Below, one piece after another: positions 1 to 6,875 of a DNA stretch of 6,878 nucleotides. The notes beneath the pieces were generated by a model, which was not told where the DNA came from, did no database searches, and saw only the letters and a list, made by a program, of their open reading frames with translations. Position 1 is the stretch's first letter, and every line of letters starts with the position of its first letter. The DNA comes from Flavobacteriales bacterium UBA4585 (lineage in GTDB: Bacteria; Bacteroidota; Bacteroidia; Flavobacteriales; Schleiferiaceae), in contig CATAQZ010000245.1 in the NCBI GenBank assembly GCA_949487015.1, positions 1 to 6,878 on the forward strand. Direction: 5' to 3'. The position numbers and the translations under genes were made by a program.

Positions 1-153
1 CATTCATTAACCATCTCAAATTTGGGTGCATTCAAGAAGAAATTCTTTTTTATCCTAAACATTGCCGTAGAAGGAAACTGGCCAGGTCCAGTGGGTCCTT
101 CAACAACATTCCCTCAGTACATGCTGGTGGATTACATAAGAGTATTTCAATAA
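1..153 (+). CDS. GH16-family glycoside hydrolase (laminarinase/beta-glucanase type), C-terminal fragment
   Basis: The reading frame is open from the first base to a TAA at 151-153 and encodes the last 50 residues of a protein whose start lies outside the window. The tail contains 'FFFILNIAVEGNWPGP', then 'TTFPQYMLVDYIRVFQ' and the stop. This matches the end of the GH16 beta-jelly-roll catalytic domain, where laminarinases and related endo-beta-1,3(4)-glucanases usually show F-x-L-I-L-N-x-A-V-G-G-N-W-P-G followed by F-P-x-x-M-x-V-D-Y-V-R-V-Y. The catalytic glutamates lie upstream and are not visible, so activity cannot be judged. The usual second Gly of AVGGNWPG is Glu here. The protein stops right after the catalytic fold and has no T9SS sorting domain, unlike the next gene and the GH5 enzyme. 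It may therefore be a lipoprotein or periplasmic; its N-terminus would tell. Only 25 bases separate it from the next gene, so the two are probably co-transcribed. The family call is firm; the exact substrate is inferred. Confidence 0.85.
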   Translation, partial: HSLTISNLGAFKKKFFFILNIAVEGNWPGPVGPSTTFPQYMLVDYIRVFQ

Positions 154-178
154 TTACTAACAATAAATAATGCTTAAC

Positions 179-1192
179 ATGAAAAAAATCTACGCTTTAT
201 TAATGCTTGCCCTACCTATGTTGGGTTTCGCACAAACAACACATGTAGTGACTTTTAAAGTCAATACAGCTAACATCACAGTAGGTGCTAACGGTCTATT
301 CTTAGGCGGTGGTGTCATTGGTGGTGCAAACGCAGTTCAATTAACCGATCCAGATGGTAACGGTGTTTATGAAGGAACTGATACTTTAGATGGAACTGGT
401 GGAGGTAATTTCATCTTCCTTAACAGTCCAGCAAATGATGCAGATTGGGGTACGAAGGAATCGTTAAACGGCTTACCGTGTTCTGACCCGAGTAATTATG
501 ATGATCGTATTTTGCCATCGTTTACTCAGGATACCACGTTAATGTTTTGTTTTGGTACCTGTGCAACTGATACAGTTTGTCCAACGCCTCTTACACCCGT
601 TAACGTGACTTTCCAATCGGATCGTTCTAACAGTCCAGCCTTTACTAATGCTTACCTCTCTGGTACATTCCCAATTGCTTGGAATGGTACAGCATATCCT
701 ATGTCAGATGATGATGGAGATGGTGTTTATACTGTTGTTATGTCATTAACGCCAGGAGACTACCGCTACAAGTTTACTGCTGATGATTGGGCGATTCAAG
801 AAAACTTCGTTCCTGCATCCATGAGCGATACTTCTTGTATCAATACTAATTCTGCAGGCTTCACTGATCGCGTTCTGACAGTCGGAACTTCTGATACTAC
901 TCTAATGATACATGCTTGGGAAGAGTGTGGTGGCGCTTCTAACATTGGAGTTGAGGAGGCTACGGCTAGCTTTACAGTAAAGCCAAACCCAGCTTCTGAT
1001 GTGTTATTCATTGAAAATACCACAGGAACCACTACTTCTGTAGCTGTATATAATGTAACAGGTGCCAAAGTAATGGAGGAAAGCTTTGAGGCGAATACAC
1101 GCCTTGATGTTGCAACATTGCCACGCGGTATGTACATCGTGCGTTTACAAAACGAGGAAACGGATAGTGTAATTCGTATTTCACTCAACTAA
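179..1192 (+). CDS. Secreted two-module protein with T9SS sorting domain, putative glycan-binding protein
   Basis: I chose the ATG at 179 because it gives a classic signal peptide (MKKIYALLMLALPMLGFAQ, cleavage near residue 19). An in-frame ATG at 170 would only add MLN. Residues follow the 179 start (337 aa). Two related beta-rich modules follow, about 22-128 and 141-250. Each carries an acidic Asp/Gly loop (DPDGNGVY at 57-64, DDDGDGVY at 177-184), a Tyr/Phe-rich strand, a conserved Cys, an Arg-(Ile/Val)-Leu strand, the identical DTTLM (118-122, 239-243) and a closing Cys. C101/C128 and C220/C250 are candidate disulphides. Module two (WNG, then GDYRYKF) resembles starch/glycogen-binding-like beta-sandwiches; module one resembles modules I recall from proteins linked to flavobacterial GH16 loci. 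Residues 258-337 form a T9SS sorting domain ('VKPNPASD', a central 'VYNVTGAKV' strand, 'LPRGMYIVRL' near the end), implying export to the surface. No catalytic signature is visible. It follows the GH16 gene by 25 bases, so a beta-glucan-binding role is inferred. The secretion call is strong; the ligand is a guess. Confidence 0.82.
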   Translation: MKKIYALLMLALPMLGFAQTTHVVTFKVNTANITVGANGLFLGGGVIGGANAVQLTDPDGNGVYEGTDTLDGTGGGNFIFLNSPANDADWGTKESLNGLPCSDPSNYDDRILPSFTQDTTLMFCFGTCATDTVCPTPLTPVNVTFQSDRSNSPAFTNAYLSGTFPIAWNGTAYPMSDDDGDGVYTVVMSLTPGDYRYKFTADDWAIQENFVPASMSDTSCINTNSAGFTDRVLTVGTSDTTLMIHAWEECGGASNIGVEEATASFTVKPNPASDVLFIENTTGTTTSVAVYNVTGAKVMEESFEANTRLDVATLPRGMYIVRLQNEETDSVIRISLN

Positions 1193-1220
1193 AATTTAAT
1201 TTGGTTAGTAAGTAAGTGTT

Positions 1221-1248
1221 AAAGGGACCCGGTGACGGGTCCCTTTTT
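1221..1248 (+). terminator. Intrinsic (Rho-independent) terminator after the GH16/binding-protein pair
   Basis: A perfect 11-bp inverted repeat pairs AAAGGGACCCG (1221-1231) with CGGGTCCCTTT (1236-1246) around the tetraloop GTGA (1232-1235), which fits the stable GNRA loop class. A run of five T (1244-1248) follows the GC-rich part of the stem. On the opposite strand no T-run follows, so it acts on + strand transcripts. It lies 28 bases after the stop at 1192 and ends 17 bases before the regulator's start codon. Confidence 0.9.
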
Positions 1249-1265
1249 CATTTGTAAATTGCTGT

Positions 1266-4082
1266 ATGCGAAGTTTCCTGTTCACCCTTCTTTTAGTCAC
1301 TGGTTCACTTTTTTTAAGAGGCCAGTCCGCACGTCATGTAGGCGCTGCTGAAGGACTAAATAATCCCACAGTATATTCTATTGTACAAGACGACTGGGGC
1401 TTTGTTTGGATAGGAACGCGCGACGGTTTATATAAATACAATGAAGGTCGCGCACGCTCTTTTCCTTTTCTAGATTCTACAGATTTTCGTAGATCAAACA
1501 ATGTCCAAAGTTTATTAGTCACTCAAGATTCAATCCTGCTCATTGGTCTGCAGTTGGGCGGTATCATGGGAGTGGATCTCGAAAGTCTTCGGCCAATTCC
1601 AGACAATAAGATTCCACAGCTTCCAAGGGAGGTATCAATAATATGCCTTCATCAAGACTCGGAGGGAACGATATGGGCAGGAAGTTCTGGTTCGGGAATA
1701 TTCCAACTAAGACCGGGCAGCGAAAAATGGGAGCGTTTTGTCTCTAATGAATACGCAGAGGACTTAAAATTCATTTTCGATTTTGAAGATCAAGGCGATA
1801 CTTTGTGGCTTGCGACGAGCGGTGATCACCTGCTGTATTACTTGAAATCACAAACATCAGTTTACGCGCTTCAGGCAAATAATAGCGTGAGTTCGTTTCG
1901 GAAATCAGTTGATGTGTCCGGCGGGCGGGTCATTTTTTCTGTTGAAGGGACAGGCATATTTGAACTCGCAGGCGATGTGTTTTACGAATTAGAGATTCCT
2001 ACTAAGGGCACCCAACGTGATGCTATTTTTTACGAGGGTAACATTTGGATTTCTACTGATGGATACGGCGTATACCAATGGAACGGGAGCACTGTTCAGC
2101 ATTTTACGAAACAGGATCCTACCTCAGGAATTATTACGGATCAATTCTATGGAATATATAAAGTCTATGATGAGCTGTGGTTGGGAACCTATAATGGAGG
2201 TGTCGCACAGTTCCCGGTAAACAGCACTGCTGTATCGTTACTTCCGAAGCCTAAAAAATTCGTCGCATCGAGTATTCAAAGTGCCATTAGTATGGTGACT
2301 AATAATGACTTGTGGGTTGGTTTTGACGGAGATGGTCTCGTTCGATACAGGGAAACCACAGCAGGCTGGCAGCCCGCAACATTTGATAATCCCTATTTAC
2401 CGGACGTGGTTACAAGTCTTGAGTTTTATCAAGACGAATTATGGATAGGCAGTCTAGGTCAGGGATTATTTGTGATGGACACATCGGGTACCATCAAAGA
2501 ACAATTCTTAGCCTACTCTCAATCTTCACGTGGACTCGAAAATTCAAACATCTGGTCGTTAGAGAAAACCTGGGGCGATAGTTTATGGATCGGTACACTC
2601 TATGGTTTACAGTTCTGGGATGGGGCGGAAATCACGTCGCCATTTGATACTCCATGGCGTGTAGGTCGAAACATAATGGATTTAGAGTTTGACGGTGATT
2701 TACTTTGGGTAGGTACGGAATTCCAGGGAATTTATACCCTCTCAAGACAAGGCTCTATTCAAAGCATACCCATAAAAAATTCAGTCTTAGATATAGAGAC
2801 CTATTTAAATTATAAACTGGTTGGCACTGAGGGCAGCGGGATATTGGTAATTGATAAAGGTCAAGTCATTGATACAATTATTGGGAAAGAGGCGTTTGTG
2901 AATTGCTATTCCATTAGCGAAAAAAATGGAAGGGTCTATGCGGCAACAAGTGTTGGTCTATTGGAGATTAAATTAAACGACCAATCGGAATGGTCTTATG
3001 AAGTTTTCAAAGAACTAGATGAATTGCAAGTGGGCCTTTCGAATAGAAAAGCCCTATTGTGGAAAGGGGAACGCTTATTATTAGGCGGTACACAAGGGGT
3101 CGTTGAGATTTCAACAGAAGATTCTTCTGGCGCGGCGATTCCAACAATGCTTATTACCGAGGTGTTTGCAGACAATCTACCAGAGGCCATTCCAGTGATA
3201 AAGGACGGTGTCGCTTCAACGCAAACCATTGAATTTGCTGCGGGAACTAAATCGGTTCGTTTCAATTTCGAATTGGTCAGTAGCAGTCTAAGAAACGGTA
3301 TAAGTAATAGATATAGAATAAAAGAACTGGGTGAGTATTGGGTTGAATTACCATACGGGAGCCGCACCGTTGACTTACAAGAGCTTCCACCGGGAAAGTA
3401 CCTTTTGGAACTGCAGTCCATAGGTGCGAACGCACTAGAAAAGACCGTATTTATACCCTTTACAATTGCCTCGCACTTAATACAACGTAGGTGGTTTAAA
3501 GTATTCGTCTTTTTATTGTTAATAGTGCTTATTGGGACGGCTGTATTCTTCTATCAGGATCGACAATTTAGATCTACGCGCTTAAGACTTGTTGAGACCG
3601 AACGAGAGCTTCTTAAAGCTAAAGCATCAGAGCTTGAGGTAAAGTCAAACCAGCAAAAAACCGAATTAAGTTTCCAATTATTAAAAACATCAAGCAGACT
3701 AGAGCTCCTGCATTCCTTTAAGGAGCGATTGGAAAGTGAAAGCAAACAAAAAAACCGCTCCGAGGAGATTTTGACGTTCTTAAAGTCCATGACTCGCGAA
3801 ATAAATAGAGAACTGCAGAGTGAAAATTACTGGGATCATTTTGAACGAAACTATAGGGAGTTACATGAAGAGTTTTCTGCGCGTTTAATCGAGCAATTCC
3901 CTAAACTTACAAAGGGCGAGGTGCGCCTCTCGTATCTAATTCGTCAAAAAATGAGCAATAAGGAAATAGCTACAGTATTAAATGTGAGTCCTGCTGCCAT
4001 TGAAAAAGCGAAATACAGATTGAAAAAGAAAATAGCGCTTGAAAAAGACGATGCCTTAGATGAATTTATCCAGGGTCTTTAA
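1266..4082 (+). CDS. Transmembrane one-component regulator: 14-blade double propeller, Y_Y_Y domain, LuxR-type HTH
   Basis: Likely a glycan-responsive transcription regulator of 938 aa. A signal peptide (about 1-20, ending near FLRGQ) precedes a periplasmic sensor of two-component-regulator propeller repeats. Blade motifs start near residues 48 (WIGT), 92, 137 (WAGS), 181, 222, 261 (WIST), 305 (WLGT), 350 (WVGF), 393 (WIGS), 441 (WIGT), 481 (WVGT), 518, 558 and 605. That is 14 blades about 43 residues apart, fitting two seven-bladed propellers. A Y_Y_Y (triple-tyrosine) Ig-like domain spans about 664-736 and one membrane helix about 744-763. A charged coiled coil covers roughly 770-850. The C-terminal HTH at 878-925 (LTKGEVRLSYL, then MSNKEIATVLNVSP, then IEKAKYRLKKKI) is LuxR/GerE-like. 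No histidine kinase (H-box, N, G boxes) or receiver domain exists, so sensor and DNA-binding domain share one chain. In known hybrid two-component systems, propeller plus Y_Y_Y sensors bind oligosaccharides in the periplasm; the ligand here is unknown. The next in-frame codons upstream contain no start, so ATG 1266 is secure. It lies between genes it may control. Confidence 0.9.
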   Translation: MRSFLFTLLLVTGSLFLRGQSARHVGAAEGLNNPTVYSIVQDDWGFVWIGTRDGLYKYNEGRARSFPFLDSTDFRRSNNVQSLLVTQDSILLIGLQLGGIMGVDLESLRPIPDNKIPQLPREVSIICLHQDSEGTIWAGSSGSGIFQLRPGSEKWERFVSNEYAEDLKFIFDFEDQGDTLWLATSGDHLLYYLKSQTSVYALQANNSVSSFRKSVDVSGGRVIFSVEGTGIFELAGDVFYELEIPTKGTQRDAIFYEGNIWISTDGYGVYQWNGSTVQHFTKQDPTSGIITDQFYGIYKVYDELWLGTYNGGVAQFPVNSTAVSLLPKPKKFVASSIQSAISMVTNNDLWVGFDGDGLVRYRETTAGWQPATFDNPYLPDVVTSLEFYQDELWIGSLGQGLFVMDTSGTIKEQFLAYSQSSRGLENSNIWSLEKTWGDSLWIGTLYGLQFWDGAEITSPFDTPWRVGRNIMDLEFDGDLLWVGTEFQGIYTLSRQGSIQSIPIKNSVLDIETYLNYKLVGTEGSGILVIDKGQVIDTIIGKEAFVNCYSISEKNGRVYAATSVGLLEIKLNDQSEWSYEVFKELDELQVGLSNRKALLWKGERLLLGGTQGVVEISTEDSSGAAIPTMLITEVFADNLPEAIPVIKDGVASTQTIEFAAGTKSVRFNFELVSSSLRNGISNRYRIKELGEYWVELPYGSRTVDLQELPPGKYLLELQSIGANALEKTVFIPFTIASHLIQRRWFKVFVFLLLIVLIGTAVFFYQDRQFRSTRLRLVETERELLKAKASELEVKSNQQKTELSFQLLKTSSRLELLHSFKERLESESKQKNRSEEILTFLKSMTREINRELQSENYWDHFERNYRELHEEFSARLIEQFPKLTKGEVRLSYLIRQKMSNKEIATVLNVSPAAIEKAKYRLKKKIALEKDDALDEFIQGL

Positions 4083-4154
4083 AGTTGTCCGGCTATTGTC
4101 TTCCTGTTCTCTAGCAAATAATTCAGATATTAAACGAACTTACTAGTCCCAAAA

Positions 4155-6875
4155 ATGGTAGGAATGAAACATAGTAGATTATTGTTGCTATTGCTTTTAG
4201 CTTTTTTTAGCACAGTTACACCCGTGCAAGCCCAGTACGTTAAGACTTCAGGAAAGGTGATTGTCGATGGAGATGGAGATACCTTACTAATTCGTGCAAT
4301 GGGTGTAGGTGGCTGGATGGTTCAAGAGGGTTACATGCTACAGACGGCATCGTTTGCCAGTCCTCAGCATAAAATTCGAGACACCATCGAAGATTTGATT
4401 GGCGTTACAGCAACTGATGCTTTTTATGATGCATGGTTAGAAAATCACTTTAGTAAAGCCGATGTAGATTCCATGGCAGCTTGGGGTTTTAATACTGTCC
4501 GTGTTCCAATGCACTACAATCTATTTACACTGCCTATAGAGGACGAACCTGTTTTAGGACAAAACACATGGCTCACCAAAGGATTTTATCTTTTGGACTC
4601 TGTCATTACGTGGTGTCAAGCGCAGGATATGTATGTAATATTAGATTTACATGCTGCACCTGGAGGACAAGGATATGATGAAGGGATTAGCGATTACGAT
4701 CCTTCAAAGCCATCATTATGGGAAAGTGTTCATAATAGAAATAAGACTTCTTCACTCTGGCGAAAACTTGCGGAGCGATACGCAACTGATACTACCATTG
4801 CTGGATACGATTTGATCAATGAGCCGAACTGGAACTTACCTGGAGGAACCTTGTTGCGCGCAATGTATGAGGATATTACAGATAGCATTCGTTCAGTGGA
4901 TACGAATCATGTGATTTTTATTGAAGGAAATTGGTTCGCGAATACATTTACGGGTTTAACGCCGCCTTGGGATAATAATATGGTGTATTCTCCACATAAA
5001 TATTGGTCTCCCGTGAATAGCGTTGCTGATATTCAGTATGGATTAGATTTAAGAGACACCTACAATGTACCCATCTGGTTTGGAGAGTCCGGCGAAAATT
5101 CAAACGCTTGGTATACTGGGCTCATTAGTTTATTTGAGGCAGAAGGTGTAGGATGGGCTTGGTGGCCTTTGAAAAAGATAGAAACCATAAACGCTCCCAT
5201 GAGTATTACGAAGTCTGCAGGTTATCAGGGTCTATTGGATTACTGGAGCGGTAATGGTTCAGCCCCTTCTGTAGCCTCCGCTACGGCAACGCTTATGCAG
5301 TTGACTACGGATTTGAAAGCTCAGAATTGTACATATAATCGAGGAGTAGTTGACGCGATGTTCCGTCAAGTGCAGGATCCTACGTCTCTACCTTGGAAAA
5401 CGCATGACTTACCAGGCGTAGTACACGCCTCAGAATACGACATGGGTCCATTAGGAGAGGCATATTTCGATACAGAGTCTTTCCAACTTAACCCACCGCC
5501 ATCTTGGAATTCTGGATGGACGTACAGAAATGACGGTGTAGATATTGAGAAATTCACAGACGCCGTTAATAGCAATGGCTTTATGGTAGGTTTTATAGAT
5601 ACTGAGGATTGGATGAGCTACAGTGTTAATATACCCCAAGACAGTCTTTACACTATTAAAGTAAGACAAGGTTGTAGCGGATCTACGGGAGGAAATTTTT
5701 ACTTCGAAGCTGATGGTGTTCGATTGACACCAAACTATTATGCTACGAATACAGGTAGCTGGACTATTATGTCTACTAAGACTATTCCTAACGTTGTTCT
5801 TTCTTCTACAGATAAGAAGATCCGTTTTGTGGCGAATCAAGGTGGGTTTAATGTCACGAGTTTTGAATTCGTAGCCACCGGTGCAACTTCGACCATCACT
5901 GCCGATTTTGTGCATGCGGTGACCTACGATAATACTACGATTGAAGTGCAAACGAATAAGCCTCTAGATACTGCCAATCTGGGTGTGGCTGCATCCTATT
6001 ATGTAACGGTAAATGGCGTGCCAGCAACAGTGACCTCTATAACTAAAAGTTTATCGAATTCACGTAATGTACTAATTGGGGTTGGGCAGGCGCTTACTTT
6101 TCTAGATGAAATAAAAATATCCTACGCTGGAACGACGCTAAAAGCAAAAGATGGAACCAACGTTCAGTCATTTAGTCAAGAGTTGGTTGAAAACACCTTG
6201 CCTACGGTGCATGTCATACCGGGTAAAATTGAAGCGGAAGCATATTCCAGTATGGACGGTATCTCGTTAGAGAATACCACAGATATAGGCGGTGGTCAAA
6301 ACATAGGTTATTTGGGAGCTGGTGATTACCTCATTTACGATGTCAAAGTTTTAAATAGTGCTACTTACAGTGTGGATTACAGGCATTCTTCACAGTCAGG
6401 AGTCAATATGCAGTTCATTTTTATGGATACTTTGGGTAATTATGTAACGAGTTTCCCTTCCATTTCGCTAGGGGCAACTGGGGGTTGGCAAACATGGCAA
6501 ACAACCAATCAACCTGGAGGAGTTCTCGCTCAGGGCGATTATAAGCTACGACTAGATGTGGGTTCTGAGTTTAATTTGAATTGGTTTGAATTTATTCAGG
6601 GAATTGGACTGTCAGAGCAAGACGTATCACGACCCATCATGTTGTATCCTAATCCAGCTTATGACGAGTTGTTTATAGACGGTTCTTGGCTTTCGGGTAC
6701 ACCGCTTGACCTATACATTTACGATACTACGGGCAAGCTTTGGACTAGAGAGAAGCACGTGTATGAAGGTTCAAAGATTAGTTTAGATATTCAATCGTTG
6801 CCTAATGGCATTTACCATGTAACTGCTGCTTCAGCCTCGAGTAGATTTACTGAAAAGCTAATAATAGCGCATTAA
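4155..6875 (+). CDS. Secreted multimodular GH5 glycoside hydrolase (GH5, CBM6-like, SWM-like, CBM6-like, T9SS sorting domain)
   Basis: A secreted 906-residue enzyme likely to hydrolyse an extracellular beta-glucan. A Leu-rich signal peptide ends near residue 26 (PVQAQ). ATG 4164 (MKHSR) is an alternative start, only three codons shorter. The GH5 TIM barrel covers about 28-365. It opens with 'MGVGGWMVQEGYML' and holds Arg116 (NTVRVP), His166 (LDLHAAPG), the acid/base Glu223 in LINEPN, His281 (SPHKYW), the nucleophile Glu311 in WFGESGE and Trp337 (WAWWPLK). The expected catalytic set is complete. A CBM6-like domain at about 421-575 has 'FIDTEDWMSYSVNIP', Trp536 and 'FNVTSFEF'. An SWM/Ig-like linker domain follows at about 578-681 (VQTNKPLD, then YYVTVNG, then ISYAGTTLKAKDG). 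A second CBM6-like domain at about 689-816 has EAEAY, 'NIGYLGAGDYLIYDVKV', TGGWQTW and 'FNLNWFEF'. A T9SS sorting domain closes it at 826-906 (YPNPAYDELFIDG, then LPNGIYHV). GH5 spans many specificities; CBM6 and the GH16 neighbour favour beta-1,3-glucan, but cellulose-like or mixed-linkage glucan remains possible. It starts 72 bases after the regulator. Confidence 0.9.
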   Translation: MVGMKHSRLLLLLLLAFFSTVTPVQAQYVKTSGKVIVDGDGDTLLIRAMGVGGWMVQEGYMLQTASFASPQHKIRDTIEDLIGVTATDAFYDAWLENHFSKADVDSMAAWGFNTVRVPMHYNLFTLPIEDEPVLGQNTWLTKGFYLLDSVITWCQAQDMYVILDLHAAPGGQGYDEGISDYDPSKPSLWESVHNRNKTSSLWRKLAERYATDTTIAGYDLINEPNWNLPGGTLLRAMYEDITDSIRSVDTNHVIFIEGNWFANTFTGLTPPWDNNMVYSPHKYWSPVNSVADIQYGLDLRDTYNVPIWFGESGENSNAWYTGLISLFEAEGVGWAWWPLKKIETINAPMSITKSAGYQGLLDYWSGNGSAPSVASATATLMQLTTDLKAQNCTYNRGVVDAMFRQVQDPTSLPWKTHDLPGVVHASEYDMGPLGEAYFDTESFQLNPPPSWNSGWTYRNDGVDIEKFTDAVNSNGFMVGFIDTEDWMSYSVNIPQDSLYTIKVRQGCSGSTGGNFYFEADGVRLTPNYYATNTGSWTIMSTKTIPNVVLSSTDKKIRFVANQGGFNVTSFEFVATGATSTITADFVHAVTYDNTTIEVQTNKPLDTANLGVAASYYVTVNGVPATVTSITKSLSNSRNVLIGVGQALTFLDEIKISYAGTTLKAKDGTNVQSFSQELVENTLPTVHVIPGKIEAEAYSSMDGISLENTTDIGGGQNIGYLGAGDYLIYDVKVLNSATYSVDYRHSSQSGVNMQFIFMDTLGNYVTSFPSISLGATGGWQTWQTTNQPGGVLAQGDYKLRLDVGSEFNLNWFEFIQGIGLSEQDVSRPIMLYPNPAYDELFIDGSWLSGTPLDLYIYDTTGKLWTREKHVYEGSKISLDIQSLPNGIYHVTAASASSRFTEKLIIAH

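Noticed and set aside
154..159. TTACTA before the binding-protein gene, repeated at 4140-4145 before the GH5 gene, as a shared operator
   Set aside because: A six-base match in AT-rich sequence is expected by chance, and no extension or symmetry supports a binding site.
796..1188. Open frame on the minus strand opposite the secreted binding protein
   Set aside because: It lies opposite a well-supported gene with signal peptide and sorting domain, and its translation has no recognisable domain.
1247..1254. TTCATTTG as a Bacteroidota -7 promoter element for the regulator
   Set aside because: It matches TAnnTTTG with one mismatch, but it overlaps the terminator T-run, lacks a TTG about 20 bases upstream and sits only 11 bases before the start codon.
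2996..3421. Open frame on the minus strand opposite the regulator
   Set aside because: It overlaps the last propeller blades and most of the Y_Y_Y domain of a clear + strand gene, and the translation is Ser/Pro-rich low-information sequence.
4142..4147. ACTAGT palindrome upstream of the GH5 gene
   Set aside because: Six-base palindromes are common and there is no longer dyad around it.
5451..5951. 166-codon open frame on the minus strand opposite the first CBM6-like domain
   Set aside because: It is the longest minus-strand frame, but it has no domain, signal peptide or plausible start context and lies entirely inside the GH5 gene.
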